44,322 nt of DNA from positions 1 to 44,322 of the forward strand of contig LJHR01000012.1 in NCBI GenBank assembly GCA_001296005.1. Direction: 5' to 3'. Positions 32,468 to 39,793 of this stretch are shown here, piece after piece. The notes below the pieces were generated by a model, which was given only the letters and a program-made list of their open reading frames with translations, was not told where the DNA came from and did not search any database. Both the position numbers and the translations under genes were made by a program. The stretch is from an alpha proteobacterium AAP38 (GTDB taxonomy: Bacteria; Pseudomonadota; Alphaproteobacteria; Azospirillales; Azospirillaceae). How positions within the stretch are numbered: the stretch's first letter is position 1; the number at the start of each line of letters is the position of its first letter.

Positions 32468-32483
32468 TGCGAATGCCGTGCCA
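32468..32483 (-). promoter_or_regulatory. Sigma-54 promoter of nirB operon
   Basis: On minus the sequence TGGCACGGCATTCGCA matches the sigma-54 consensus TGGCACG-N4-TTGCW at every fixed position except one (C for the second T), with GG and GC exactly ten bases apart. Transcription would start near 32457, giving a leader of about 185 bases that contains P1, P2 and the terminator. Confidence 0.75.
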
Positions 32484-32562
32484 AGGCGGCAACCCGTTGG
32501 AATCACAGGATTCCAGGGGAGGGAGGCCGACGTAGGGGACCCATCCATTGCCAAAAATTAAG

Positions 32563-32583
32563 GCATCGCCCAAACGGTGATGC
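32563..32583. promoter_or_regulatory. NtrC-like palindrome between divergent promoters
   Basis: Arms GCATCGCC and GGTGATGC (7 of 8 complementary) flank five bases. The centre is about 115 bp upstream of the predicted nirB start and about 100 bp upstream of the transporter start. That suits an enhancer shared by two sigma-54 promoters. It departs from the textbook GCACC-N5-GGTGC spacing, so the binder is tentative. Confidence 0.45.
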
Positions 32584-32647
32584 ATTTTTGTGCAGTTACG
32601 AAGGGTCGCGGTGGCGCAAAGCCCCGGAATCCCGCGCCTGCGCCCGC

Positions 32648-32663
32648 TGGCACGGCCATTGCT
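32648..32663 (+). promoter_or_regulatory. Sigma-54 promoter of narK-nasTS
   Basis: TGGCACGGCCATTGCT is a full match to the sigma-54 consensus TGGCACG-N4-TTGCW. It is followed by AT-rich sequence and a start expected near 32674, about 127 bp before the transporter gene. Confidence 0.82.
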
Positions 32664-32673
32664 GAATAAAACC

Positions 32674-32742
32674 TGTCCCGAGGCAGGGATATTCCATCGT
32701 CCAACGGCGGACGACCAGGCAGGGGTGGGTTGATCCCCCACC
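32674..32742 (+). ncRNA. ANTAR-type leader hairpins of the transporter operon
   Basis: P1 (32674-32691) has the stem UCCC/GGGA extended by two weaker pairs and hexaloop GAGGCA. P2 (32697-32714) is TCGTCC/GGACGA around hexaloop AACGGC with A1 and G4. Only five bases separate them. The loops mirror those in the nirB leader (GATGCA and AAGGCC). A third hairpin, GGTGGG/CCCACC (32724-32742), follows but lacks a T tract, so the effect here may be on translation or a Rho-dependent event rather than intrinsic termination. Confidence 0.65.
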
Positions 32743-32800
32743 GCAACGCATGGCCGCCGACGGGGAACCGACAGGCGGCCCGGACGACAAAGGCATCACG

Positions 32801-34129
32801 ATGGATATCCGCAACAAGGCCACGCGCATCGACCTGTTCACGCTGAAAAGCGTGCAGATGCGGGCCTTTCACATGACTTGGTTTGCGTTCTTCCTCTGCT
32901 TCTTCGGCTGGTTCGGTATTGCCCCGCTGATGGCGGTGGTCCGTGACGATCTGGGTCTGACCAAGGGGCAGATCGGCAATATCATGATTGCGTCGGTGGC
33001 CATCACGGTCGCCGTGCGCCTGATCATCGGGCCGATGTGTGACTGGTTCGGCCCGCGCCGCACCTATACCGGCCTGTTGGCGTTCGGCTCCGTGCCCGTC
33101 ATGTGCGTGGGTCTGGCCGATAGTTACGAGACGTTTCTGCTGGCCCGTCTCGCCATCGGTGCCATTGGTGCCGCCTTTGTCATCACCCAGTATCATACCT
33201 CGGTGATGTTCGCGCCCAACGTGGTGGGCACGGCCAATGCGACCACGGCGGGGTGGGGCAATTTGGGTGGCGGGATCACGCAAATGGTGATGCCGCTGGT
33301 CCTGACCGGCATCCTGTTCCTTGGCGTGGACAAGGGCCATGCCTGGCGGCTGGCCATGGTGGTGCCGGGTCTGGTGCTGCTGGTGGCCGCACTCGCCTAT
33401 TGGCGCTTCACCCAGGATTGCCCGGAGGGTGATTTCAAGGATCTGCGCGCCGCTGGCCGCCTGCCGCCCGCCGGTGGGGGCAAGAACGGGGGCAAGGGCA
33501 AGGGTGGTTTCGTTACGGCCCTGTCCGATATCCGCGTCTGGGCCTTGTTTATCGCCTATGGCGCCTGCTTTGGCGTGGAGCTGACCCTGCACAATATTGC
33601 GGCCATCTATTTCTTCGACAATTTCAAGCTGGACCTCGCCACCGCCGGCATCATCGCGGGCCTTTTCGGTTCGATGAGCCTGTTTGCACGCACCCTGGGC
33701 GGCTTTCTCTCCGACCGCTGGGCCGGACAGGCCGGCTTGCAGGCGCGTGTGCGCCTCCTGTTCCTGGTGCTGTTTGCCGAAGGGCTGGCGCTGCTGCTGT
33801 TCTCGCAGATGACGGTCCTGTGGATCGCGGTGGCGGCGATGCTGTTCTTCTCGCTGTTCGTGCAGATGGGCTGCGGCGCCACCTTTGGCATCGTGCCGTT
33901 CGTGAACCGCAAGGCGCTGGGGTCCGTGTCGGGCATTGTCGGCGCGGGCGGGAACATGGGGGCGGTGGCCGCCGGTTTCCTTTTCAAGGCGGAAGGCATC
34001 ACCTATCAGCAGGGGCTGATGTATCTGGGCATCGCGGTGACCTTGGCGTCGCTGCCGACCCTGCTGATCCGCTTCAATGAGGGTGCGGTGGACGAGGTGC
34101 GGGGACCGGTCCCCGTGCCGGCGGAGTGA
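32801..34129 (+). CDS. narK: NarK/NasA-family nitrate/nitrite MFS transporter
   Basis: 442-residue, 12-helix inner-membrane transporter. The N-terminus after ATG 32801 (DIRNKATRIDLFTL then FHMTWFAFFLCFFGWFGIAPLM) matches the NarK/NrtP family start. The nitrate-signature-like glycine-rich stretches appear as GWGNLGGGITQMVMP and later GIVGAGGNMGAVAAG. Arg in VRLIIGPMCDWFGPRR is a candidate substrate-binding residue. The frame also opens at ATG 32750, but this falls inside leader structure and adds residues unlike the family. A weak AAAGG precedes 32801. It is the first gene of the narK-nasT-nasS unit. Confidence 0.9.
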   Translation: MDIRNKATRIDLFTLKSVQMRAFHMTWFAFFLCFFGWFGIAPLMAVVRDDLGLTKGQIGNIMIASVAITVAVRLIIGPMCDWFGPRRTYTGLLAFGSVPVMCVGLADSYETFLLARLAIGAIGAAFVITQYHTSVMFAPNVVGTANATTAGWGNLGGGITQMVMPLVLTGILFLGVDKGHAWRLAMVVPGLVLLVAALAYWRFTQDCPEGDFKDLRAAGRLPPAGGGKNGGKGKGGFVTALSDIRVWALFIAYGACFGVELTLHNIAAIYFFDNFKLDLATAGIIAGLFGSMSLFARTLGGFLSDRWAGQAGLQARVRLLFLVLFAEGLALLLFSQMTVLWIAVAAMLFFSLFVQMGCGATFGIVPFVNRKALGSVSGIVGAGGNMGAVAAGFLFKAEGITYQQGLMYLGIAVTLASLPTLLIRFNEGAVDEVRGPVPVPAE

Positions 34130-34146
34130 GGGTGACAGACAAAAGC

Positions 34147-34734
34147 ATGGCCAATCCTGAACCCAATATCCTGGTCATTGACGGCAATCCCGACCGTGCG
34201 GCGGTGGTGGAACGGGGGCTGGTGGAATCCGGTTGGGTGCGGGTCAGCACCATCGGCCCCTCGGTCAATCTACTGGCCCGCATCCAGGCGCTGGCGCCGG
34301 ATGTCATCATCATCGACCTGGAAAATCCCGACCGCGACACCCTGGAGCAGATGTTCCAGGTCAGCCGCGTGGTGCAGCGGCCCATCGCCATGTTCGTTGA
34401 CCAAAGCGACAGCCAGATGATTCATGCCGCTATTGAGGCCGGGGTCAGCGCCTATGTCGTGGATGGCCTTCGTCAGGACCGTATCAAGCCCATTGTTGAA
34501 ACGGCCATCACCCGCTTCAACGCCTTCGACCGGCTGCGCCGCGAACGGGACGAGGCGCAGTCCAAACTCCAGGACCGAAAACAGGTGGAGAAGGCCAAGG
34601 GCCTTCTGATGAAGCATCGCGGCCTGTCGGAGGAGGATGCCTACAACCTGATGCGGCGCACCGCCATGAAGCAGAACCGCAAATTGTCCGACATCGCGCA
34701 GAGCGTGATCACCGCCTTCGAGATGGAGCTTTGA
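34147..34734 (+). CDS. nasT: ANTAR-domain antiterminator NasT
   Basis: 195-residue regulator with a pseudo-receiver domain (about residues 5-120, ILVIDGNPDRA and VIIIDLENPDRD) and a C-terminal ANTAR domain (about 130-192, VEKAKGLLMKHRGLSEEDAY then RRTAMKQNRKLSDIA). In the NasS/NasT system it binds paired hexaloop hairpins in nas leaders and prevents terminator formation when nitrate releases it from NasS. Those hairpins are present in both leaders of this locus. The first in-frame starts, GTG 34126 and GTG 34132, overlap or abut the transporter stop. ATG 34147 fits the family N-terminus, but GTG 34132 has a better GGAG site. Confidence 0.92.
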   Translation: MANPEPNILVIDGNPDRAAVVERGLVESGWVRVSTIGPSVNLLARIQALAPDVIIIDLENPDRDTLEQMFQVSRVVQRPIAMFVDQSDSQMIHAAIEAGVSAYVVDGLRQDRIKPIVETAITRFNAFDRLRRERDEAQSKLQDRKQVEKAKGLLMKHRGLSEEDAYNLMRRTAMKQNRKLSDIAQSVITAFEMEL

Positions 34735-34736
34735 GA

Positions 34737-35744
34737 ATGGCCGAGATCGTCAAGCTGGGCTTCGCGCCCCTGGTGGATTGCGCCATTCCCGTCGCCGCCG
34801 CCGAAATGGGCTTTGCCGCCGCCGAAGGCATCGACCTGATGCTAGACCGCGCCCCGTCCTGGGCGGCCTTGCGGGACAAGCTGGCCTTCGGGCGGGTGGA
34901 TGGTGCCCATATCCTGGCACCCCTGGCGCTGGCCATTCATCACGGCATTGCCGGCGTGCCGGCCACGCCGCTGGTCGTGCCCGTGTCGCTGGGGCTGGCC
35001 AATAATGCCATCACTGTGTCGATGGAGCTTTATGAACGCATGGTGGCGGCGGCACCCGATGTGATGGCGGGGCCGCCTTCCCTGCGGGCGCGCGCGCTGC
35101 GTCCCGTCATCGATGCCGACCGCGAGGCGGGCAAGCCGTTCCTGTCCTTCGTCACCGTCTTCCATTTCTCCTGCCACCATTATGAGCTGCTGAAATGGCT
35201 GGCCGATGGCGGGATCAATGGGCGCACGGAGGTGAATATCGGCGTCATCGCTCCGCCGCGCATGGCGGAAAGCCTGGCCGCCGGCTGGATCGACGGCTAT
35301 TGCGCGGGCGAGCCCTGGAACCTGCGCGCCGTCCAGCGCGGGGTGGGCCAGGTGGTGGTGACCAAGGCCGATATCAGGCCCGATGGGTTGGAGAAGGTGC
35401 TGGGCCTGCGCGCCGATTGGGCCGATGCCGACCCCGCCCGCACCTCCGCCCTGATCCGCGCCGTGGTGAAGGCCGCCGACTGGTGCGCCGATCCGGCCAA
35501 CCGGGGCGATCTGGCCCGGTTGCTTGCCGAACCCCGCCATGTCGGGCTTGCGGCAGACCTTATTGCCGAAACCCTTGCCGGCGCCATGCCGGCCCCCAAC
35601 CGCAACCGACCCGACCCGGCGGATGTGGGCCGGCTGCTGACTGAGATGGCGGCTGCGGGGCAGTTGCAGGCGCCCGCCGATGGAGGGGCAGCGCTGACCG
35701 CCGTCTGGCGGCCTGATCTGTATGACGGGGCAATGGGGGGCTGA
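34737..35744 (+). CDS. nasS: Nitrate sensor NasS (NrtA/CmpA-like, cytoplasmic)
   Basis: 335-residue periplasmic-binding-protein-like fold without a signal peptide, hence a cytoplasmic sensor rather than a transport component. The start matches family members (IVKLGFAPLVDCAIPVAAAEM), and ligand-pocket regions VTVFHFSCHHYELLKWL and GYCAGEPWNLRAV are seen. NasS sequesters NasT without nitrate or nitrite and frees it when the ligand binds. GGAG lies eight bases before ATG 34737, inside the nasT 3' end, so the two are translationally coupled. The gene ends 8 bp from the convergent cupin gene. Confidence 0.92.
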   Translation: MAEIVKLGFAPLVDCAIPVAAAEMGFAAAEGIDLMLDRAPSWAALRDKLAFGRVDGAHILAPLALAIHHGIAGVPATPLVVPVSLGLANNAITVSMELYERMVAAAPDVMAGPPSLRARALRPVIDADREAGKPFLSFVTVFHFSCHHYELLKWLADGGINGRTEVNIGVIAPPRMAESLAAGWIDGYCAGEPWNLRAVQRGVGQVVVTKADIRPDGLEKVLGLRADWADADPARTSALIRAVVKAADWCADPANRGDLARLLAEPRHVGLAADLIAETLAGAMPAPNRNRPDPADVGRLLTEMAAAGQLQAPADGGAALTAVWRPDLYDGAMGG

Positions 35745-35752
35745 TGCCCCCC

Positions 35753-36463
35753 TTACGCCGGGCGGTAGATCGCGTAGATCTTCGCCACGTCCACCCGGCT
35801 TTCCCAGGAACAGGTGGCGGCCTGTTCGACCAGGAAGATGTCGCCCTTGTTGAATGTGCCCTCGCGTCCGGCCTCATCCACGAAGGTGACGGACCCGTCC
35901 AGCAGCAGCATCAGTTCAAAATGCCGATAATACATGGCGCGGCGGTGATAAGGGGTGCTGTCCCACACACCGCACATGAAGGTGCCGCTGCCCGACACAT
36001 AGGTCGTATGGTTGCGGCAGGCGGGCGTGGGCGACAAAAGCAGTTCGGCCAACGGCGCGCCTGACGGCGTCAGGGCCACGCCGGTATCGATGGCAACCAC
36101 CCGGTCAGCACCCGGCCCGCCTTCTTCCGCACAGCCCATGATCAGCAGGGTGGCACCAGAGGGTGCGGACCATGACACAGCCTGCCCGCGCGGTACCACG
36201 GCACTGTCATCGGCCCCCAGCGTCACGGCAGTGCCACCCGCCACCAGGGCCAGGCTGCCCGACAGGACCAGCACGAACTCGTCGCCGGCCTGTGCTGGTG
36301 ACTGCCCCTCACCGGGTGCCAGGCGCAGGGCCGACAGGGTGACGGGGCCGGGGGCAAGGTCCAGGGCCTTGCGCCCGTTGGTCCAGGTGCCGCTGGCCGC
36401 ACCATCGGCAAGTGCCGATGCCGCAAAGGCACGCAGATCAATGAAGCTAAAAACCCTGTCCAT
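35753..36463 (-). CDS. Bicupin-fold protein (DUF861/ethanolamine-utilisation-like)
   Basis: 236-residue soluble protein with two cupin barrels: first at about residues 45-100 (GDEFVLVLSGSLALVAGG then AVVPRGQAVSW) and second at about 155-232 (RAMYYRHFELMLLLDGSVTFVDE then GDIFLVEQAATCSWES). The second barrel keeps a His-Glu pair (YRHFE) suitable for metal, and the first lacks most histidines. Such proteins often act as small-molecule sensors, isomerases or dioxygenases; no function is assigned. The start is ATG 36463; the open frame upstream has no family-like sequence. It is not clearly linked to its neighbours. Confidence 0.8.
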   Translation of the reverse strand: MDRVFSFIDLRAFAASALADGAASGTWTNGRKALDLAPGPVTLSALRLAPGEGQSPAQAGDEFVLVLSGSLALVAGGTAVTLGADDSAVVPRGQAVSWSAPSGATLLIMGCAEEGGPGADRVVAIDTGVALTPSGAPLAELLLSPTPACRNHTTYVSGSGTFMCGVWDSTPYHRRAMYYRHFELMLLLDGSVTFVDEAGREGTFNKGDIFLVEQAATCSWESRVDVAKIYAIYRPA

Positions 36464-36566
36464 ATCCCGTTCCCCATGCTGGTTCGCGCCGCGACGATAG
36501 GGGAGGTGGGGCGGCGGCGGGCACCGATCCGGGCAGCGGCCACGGCAGTTCATGCCGTCCCCGGCA

Positions 36567-37139
36567 TCAACCCTTGGCATCCGCACCGTTGCGGCGGTTC
36601 CATTCGCGAATGGCCGCTTCCGACAGGGGGGTGCCCCTATCGGCCATTTCGGCCTTGTACTGATCGGGGTCCATGGGGGCGGGTGCTCTGGTCGCCTCGA
36701 TCTGCCGCTGCGTCGCCAGGACGGCCTGCACCTGTTCCAGGCTCGGCCCCCTGGTGCGGCGGGCCGACAGCAGGGTGCGGTCGCCAAAGAAGAAGGCGAT
36801 GATGGCGCCCAGCACCACCCACATCTCTTCCGGGATCAGGGCCCAGGCCTGGGCCGCCGCCGCAAAGCCCACCGGGTCCGCCGACGCCCAGACGAAAATG
36901 CCGATCACCCCCAGCGCCATGGCGGGCCGGGGCAGACGGTTCAGCCCGTCGATGAAACTGTCCCACCAGGTGCGGCCCTGGCGGTCGGCGAATTCGGCCC
37001 CGAACTGCTGAAACCGGGCCAGCATCTCGCCATGGCGGCTGGTCTCGTCCTGGGTTCTGTCGCCGGTAAAGGGCGTGATGGCGCCGGCCAGGGCCTGGGC
37101 ACCACCGCCGACCAGCGCCTGTAACAGCTTGCTCAGCAT
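36567..37139 (-). CDS. Gene-transfer-agent-type holin (GTA_holin_3TM family)
   Basis: 190-residue protein whose middle carries two strong hydrophobic helices (MALGVIGIFVWAS and MWVVLGAIIAFFFGD) after a polar N-terminal third that ends WWDSFIDGLNRLPRP, a typical GTA_holin_3TM layout. This family forms membrane holes for release of gene-transfer agents or phages. No capsid, tail, portal, terminase or endolysin gene is present in this window, so it is an orphan. ATG 37139 follows a hairpin. A separate role in programmed lysis or as a phage remnant is possible. Confidence 0.8.
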   Translation of the reverse strand: MLSKLLQALVGGGAQALAGAITPFTGDRTQDETSRHGEMLARFQQFGAEFADRQGRTWWDSFIDGLNRLPRPAMALGVIGIFVWASADPVGFAAAAQAWALIPEEMWVVLGAIIAFFFGDRTLLSARRTRGPSLEQVQAVLATQRQIEATRAPAPMDPDQYKAEMADRGTPLSEAAIREWNRRNGADAKG

Positions 37140-37161
37140 GGGTTTCAATCCTTCAAATGCA

Positions 37162-37201
37162 CAAAGGCGGCGGCAGCCGATCAGGGCCGCCACCGCCTTT
37201 G
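37162..37201. terminator. Strong hairpin upstream of the holin gene
   Basis: A 17-bp stem with two mismatches (37162-37178 with 37185-37201) and a six-base loop ends in GCCTTTG on either strand. It lies 22 bp before the holin start and could block read-through into it from upstream genes. A similar GCCTTTG hairpin stands before the small membrane gene at 19655. Confidence 0.5.
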
Positions 37202-37277
37202 CAGGGATTCCGGGTGGGTGTGGGAAAACATTATAGGAATAAAGTCAGTTTTGCAAGCGTGGCCGGTCTGGATCGCC

Positions 37278-37580
37278 TCATGCCGGAACCCGATCCAGGG
37301 CACGGATCAGGATGTCTCCATGGTTGGCAAGGTTGCCCGCGTAACGCCCCAGTGACGATCGGGGAATGTTGGTGATCTCAAGCGCCTGAAAATGCAGCGA
37401 TACGCCGTCGACCCTGACAATGGGCGCCATGGTGGGATCGCGGAAAAAGCCAGGTTCGGGGGACAATGGGACGACAATACACCGCTCCCATTGCCGAAGC
37501 AGCCCGGTCTGCACAATCACGAAATACGGAAAAAGCTTTTGGGATCGCCCATTGTTCACATGAACATCAAACTGGGGCAT
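37278..37580 (-). CDS. ccdB: CcdB-family toxin
   Basis: 100-residue CcdB-like protein (start MPQFDVHVNNGRSQKLFPYF, then RCIVVPLSPEPGF). CcdB toxins poison DNA gyrase. In the F-plasmid toxin the last residues Trp-Gly-Ile are essential for gyrase poisoning. Here the C-terminus reads DILIRALDRVPA and lacks them, so the toxin may be inactive against gyrase or use another target. Its start overlaps the antitoxin stop by one base. The pair fits a plasmid-stability role on this replicon. Confidence 0.88.
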   Translation of the reverse strand: MPQFDVHVNNGRSQKLFPYFVIVQTGLLRQWERCIVVPLSPEPGFFRDPTMAPIVRVDGVSLHFQALEITNIPRSSLGRYAGNLANHGDILIRALDRVPA

Positions 37581-37765
37581 CAGTGCTGGCCATACTCGTC
37601 GGCAACGGAAATGCCCTGGGCGGACCAGCGATTATAGCGTTCCATCTCCTCGTCCATGCGAGCCTGGAGTTTGTCACGCTCCGTCTGCACAGGCGCGATG
37701 ATCTCCTTGCTGCCGATGGTTTCCGGCAGGTTCACCGGCTGCTTCACGGCCTTGGCGCTGCTCAT
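37580..37765 (-). CDS. ccdA: CcdA-family antitoxin
   Basis: 61-residue antitoxin. Its C-terminal half (MDEEMERYNRWSAQGISVADE) resembles the CcdB-binding tail of CcdA (the R-W and ADE positions). The N-terminal part would be the ribbon-helix-helix DNA-binding region that autoregulates the pair. GAGGGA lies eight bases before the ATG. It overlaps ccdB by one base (TGATG), consistent with translational coupling that keeps antitoxin in excess. Confidence 0.85.
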   Translation of the reverse strand: MSSAKAVKQPVNLPETIGSKEIIAPVQTERDKLQARMDEEMERYNRWSAQGISVADEYGQH

Positions 37766-37827
37766 CGTCCGCGTCCCTCACCATATCCAGGGGCGATCAT
37801 ACCATTCCGCCGCCCCCCTGACGATGC

Positions 37828-38829
37828 CTATGCATGCCCCGTCAGGGCCAGCAGGGCGAAGGTGGCCAGCCAATGTTCGCCCATATAGTCGCCGGCCACA
37901 TGCGGCAGGCTAGCGGCCAGATGGGCATCCGCCGCTGCCTCCGCCCGTTCGCGCGCCCTGTCCGGCAGGGCGGGGGCGATGGCGCGCCAGCACCAGGCAC
38001 GCGACAGGTTCAACCCGTCCAGATGCGCGATCTTGCCGTCCGTCCGGTCGCTGGGCGTGGCGGGCTGGAACAGGGTCGCCGGCTCTGCGTCCGCCAGACG
38101 CGGCAGGAAGGAAGACAGCCAGTGGGCATAATCACCCGGCGGCAATGCGTGACGCATCAGTTCGGCCACCATCAGGGTGGGGGACAGGAAATCATCCTGC
38201 GACGGTTCCCAGGCCTGGGCATCGCGGTCGCCGCCATGCCAGGCCTTTGCCCGGTCACGGCACAGGTTGGCCAGGGCCGCATCCCCCACCTGATCGGCAT
38301 AATCCAGTGCCAGGGTCAGGGCGAAGGCCGTATTGCCATGGGTGCCGGCCCGCACCGGATATGTGGCCAGCGGCAGGAACGCCTTGAACCTGTCGGCGAA
38401 ATCCTGGGCCAGCGGGGTGAGCGCTGCCGCCCATCGCCGCCCATCCGCATGGTCCGCGCGGTTCAGTTCGGCGGCCAGCGCCAGCAGCCAGCCCCAGCCA
38501 TAGGGCCGTTCAAACCCGCGTGCCGTGGGCCGGGTCAGATAATCCCGCTCGCCCGCGATCCTGGCCGGCGTCAGATGGCTGTCAAACAGCGCCTTAATGG
38601 CGGGACCCGTCGTCAGACCGGGGAACAGCCGCCGCAACCGGGCCAGCAGCCAGTAACCATGCACGCAGGAATGCCAGTCGAAACTGCCATAGAACACGGG
38701 GTGCAGGCCGCGCGGATCACCCACATCGTCGGGACCGGCCAGGACATGATCCAGCTTGTTTGGATACTCGCGGGTGACATGGCCCAGGGCCAACGCCGCT
38801 AACTTGTCGGCAAGGGCTTGATCCAGCAT
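37828..38829 (-). CDS. DUF2891 family protein
   Basis: 333-residue soluble protein of the DUF2891 family, all-alpha in appearance. Conserved aromatic and His-rich motifs are HPVFYGSFDWHSCVHGYWLL (about residues 43-62), RPYGWGWLLALAAEL and LDGLNLSRAWCWRAIA. The alternating helices resemble an alpha/alpha barrel, so a glycosidase- or epimerase-like activity is conceivable but unproven. It stands 13 bp downstream of the DUF979 gene on the same strand, making a DUF969-DUF979-DUF2891 unit. From memory, this set recurs in other bacteria near pyroglutamate (5-oxoproline) genes. Confidence 0.85.
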   Translation of the reverse strand: MLDQALADKLAALALGHVTREYPNKLDHVLAGPDDVGDPRGLHPVFYGSFDWHSCVHGYWLLARLRRLFPGLTTGPAIKALFDSHLTPARIAGERDYLTRPTARGFERPYGWGWLLALAAELNRADHADGRRWAAALTPLAQDFADRFKAFLPLATYPVRAGTHGNTAFALTLALDYADQVGDAALANLCRDRAKAWHGGDRDAQAWEPSQDDFLSPTLMVAELMRHALPPGDYAHWLSSFLPRLADAEPATLFQPATPSDRTDGKIAHLDGLNLSRAWCWRAIAPALPDRARERAEAAADAHLAASLPHVAGDYMGEHWLATFALLALTGHA

Positions 38830-38842
38830 CCGTCCCTCTCCC

Positions 38843-39793
38843 TCACCGGAAAGCCAGCAGATACATCAGCGCGATATTGATGCCCAGCAGCGGCAGGGCC
38901 GTGGGGATCTGTGCCTTGATGACGCCGTTGCGGTCCTTCAGTTCCAGAAGCACCGCCGGCACCACGTTGAAATTGGCCGCCATCGGCGTCATCAGGGTGC
39001 CGCAGAAGCCCGACAGCATGCCGATGGCCCCCATCACCGCCGGGTCGCCCCCGAACTTGAACACCACCAGCGGCAGGCCCACCGCCGCCGTCATCACGGG
39101 GAACGCGGCGAAGGCATTGCCCATGATGATGGTGAACAGCGCCATGCCCAGGCAATAGGCCAGCACGGCGGCAAATGGCCCGTTCAGCGGCAGATAGTCA
39201 CCGATCAGCGTCCCCACCGCCTGACCCACCCCGCCCAGCGCGAAGACAGCCCCCAGCGAGGCCAGCATCTGCGGCAGGATGGCGGCCCAGCCGACGGAAT
39301 CCAACAACCGGCGCCCCTCCTGTACCGCCGCCACCGGGCCGGGCCGCAGCCAGACCAGACACAGCGACAGGGCCAGCAGCACGCCCAGGGTCAGGGAGAC
39401 CAGCGTCGCATGCCGGCTTTCCACCAGCGCCTCCCCCCCGATGGTCAGGTGCTTGAACAGCAGGGTGCCGACCAGAACCGTGGCCGGGATGACCAGGGCG
39501 GGGATCAGCAGCCTTCCCCCGCGCCGGGCCGCCCTTTCGCGCCGTTCCTCCACACTTGTGGTCCGCGCCGTCCCCTTGCCCAGGCCGACGGCACCAACGG
39601 CCACCAGCCCCAGGACCAGCAAGCCATTGCCAATATCGCCCAGGTGGTCGCCGGCCAGGAACGACGTGGCAAGCCCGCCCCAGAACAGGAAATTCAGCCA
39701 GCGGCGGGGATTGCCCCGGTCCAGCAGGCCATAGATGGCGCAGGCCCCGAAGAACAGGCCGCCGATGATATAGATCTCGTGCAGCCCGATCAT
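38843..39793 (-). CDS. DUF979 membrane protein, predicted transporter subunit
   Basis: 316-residue, roughly nine- or ten-helix inner-membrane protein of the DUF979 family. The N-terminus IYIIGGLFFGACAIYGLLDR and the late motif LPLNGPFAAVLAYCLGMALF with MGNAFAAFPVMTAAVGLPLV are family-like. DUF979 and DUF969 proteins occur as pairs and are predicted to form a single permease. It overlaps the DUF969 stop codon by four bases. A substrate such as 5-oxoproline or a related amino acid has been suggested for the family; it is not shown here. Confidence 0.87.
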   Translation of the reverse strand: MIGLHEIYIIGGLFFGACAIYGLLDRGNPRRWLNFLFWGGLATSFLAGDHLGDIGNGLLVLGLVAVGAVGLGKGTARTTSVEERRERAARRGGRLLIPALVIPATVLVGTLLFKHLTIGGEALVESRHATLVSLTLGVLLALSLCLVWLRPGPVAAVQEGRRLLDSVGWAAILPQMLASLGAVFALGGVGQAVGTLIGDYLPLNGPFAAVLAYCLGMALFTIIMGNAFAAFPVMTAAVGLPLVVFKFGGDPAVMGAIGMLSGFCGTLMTPMAANFNVVPAVLLELKDRNGVIKAQIPTALPLLGINIALMYLLAFR

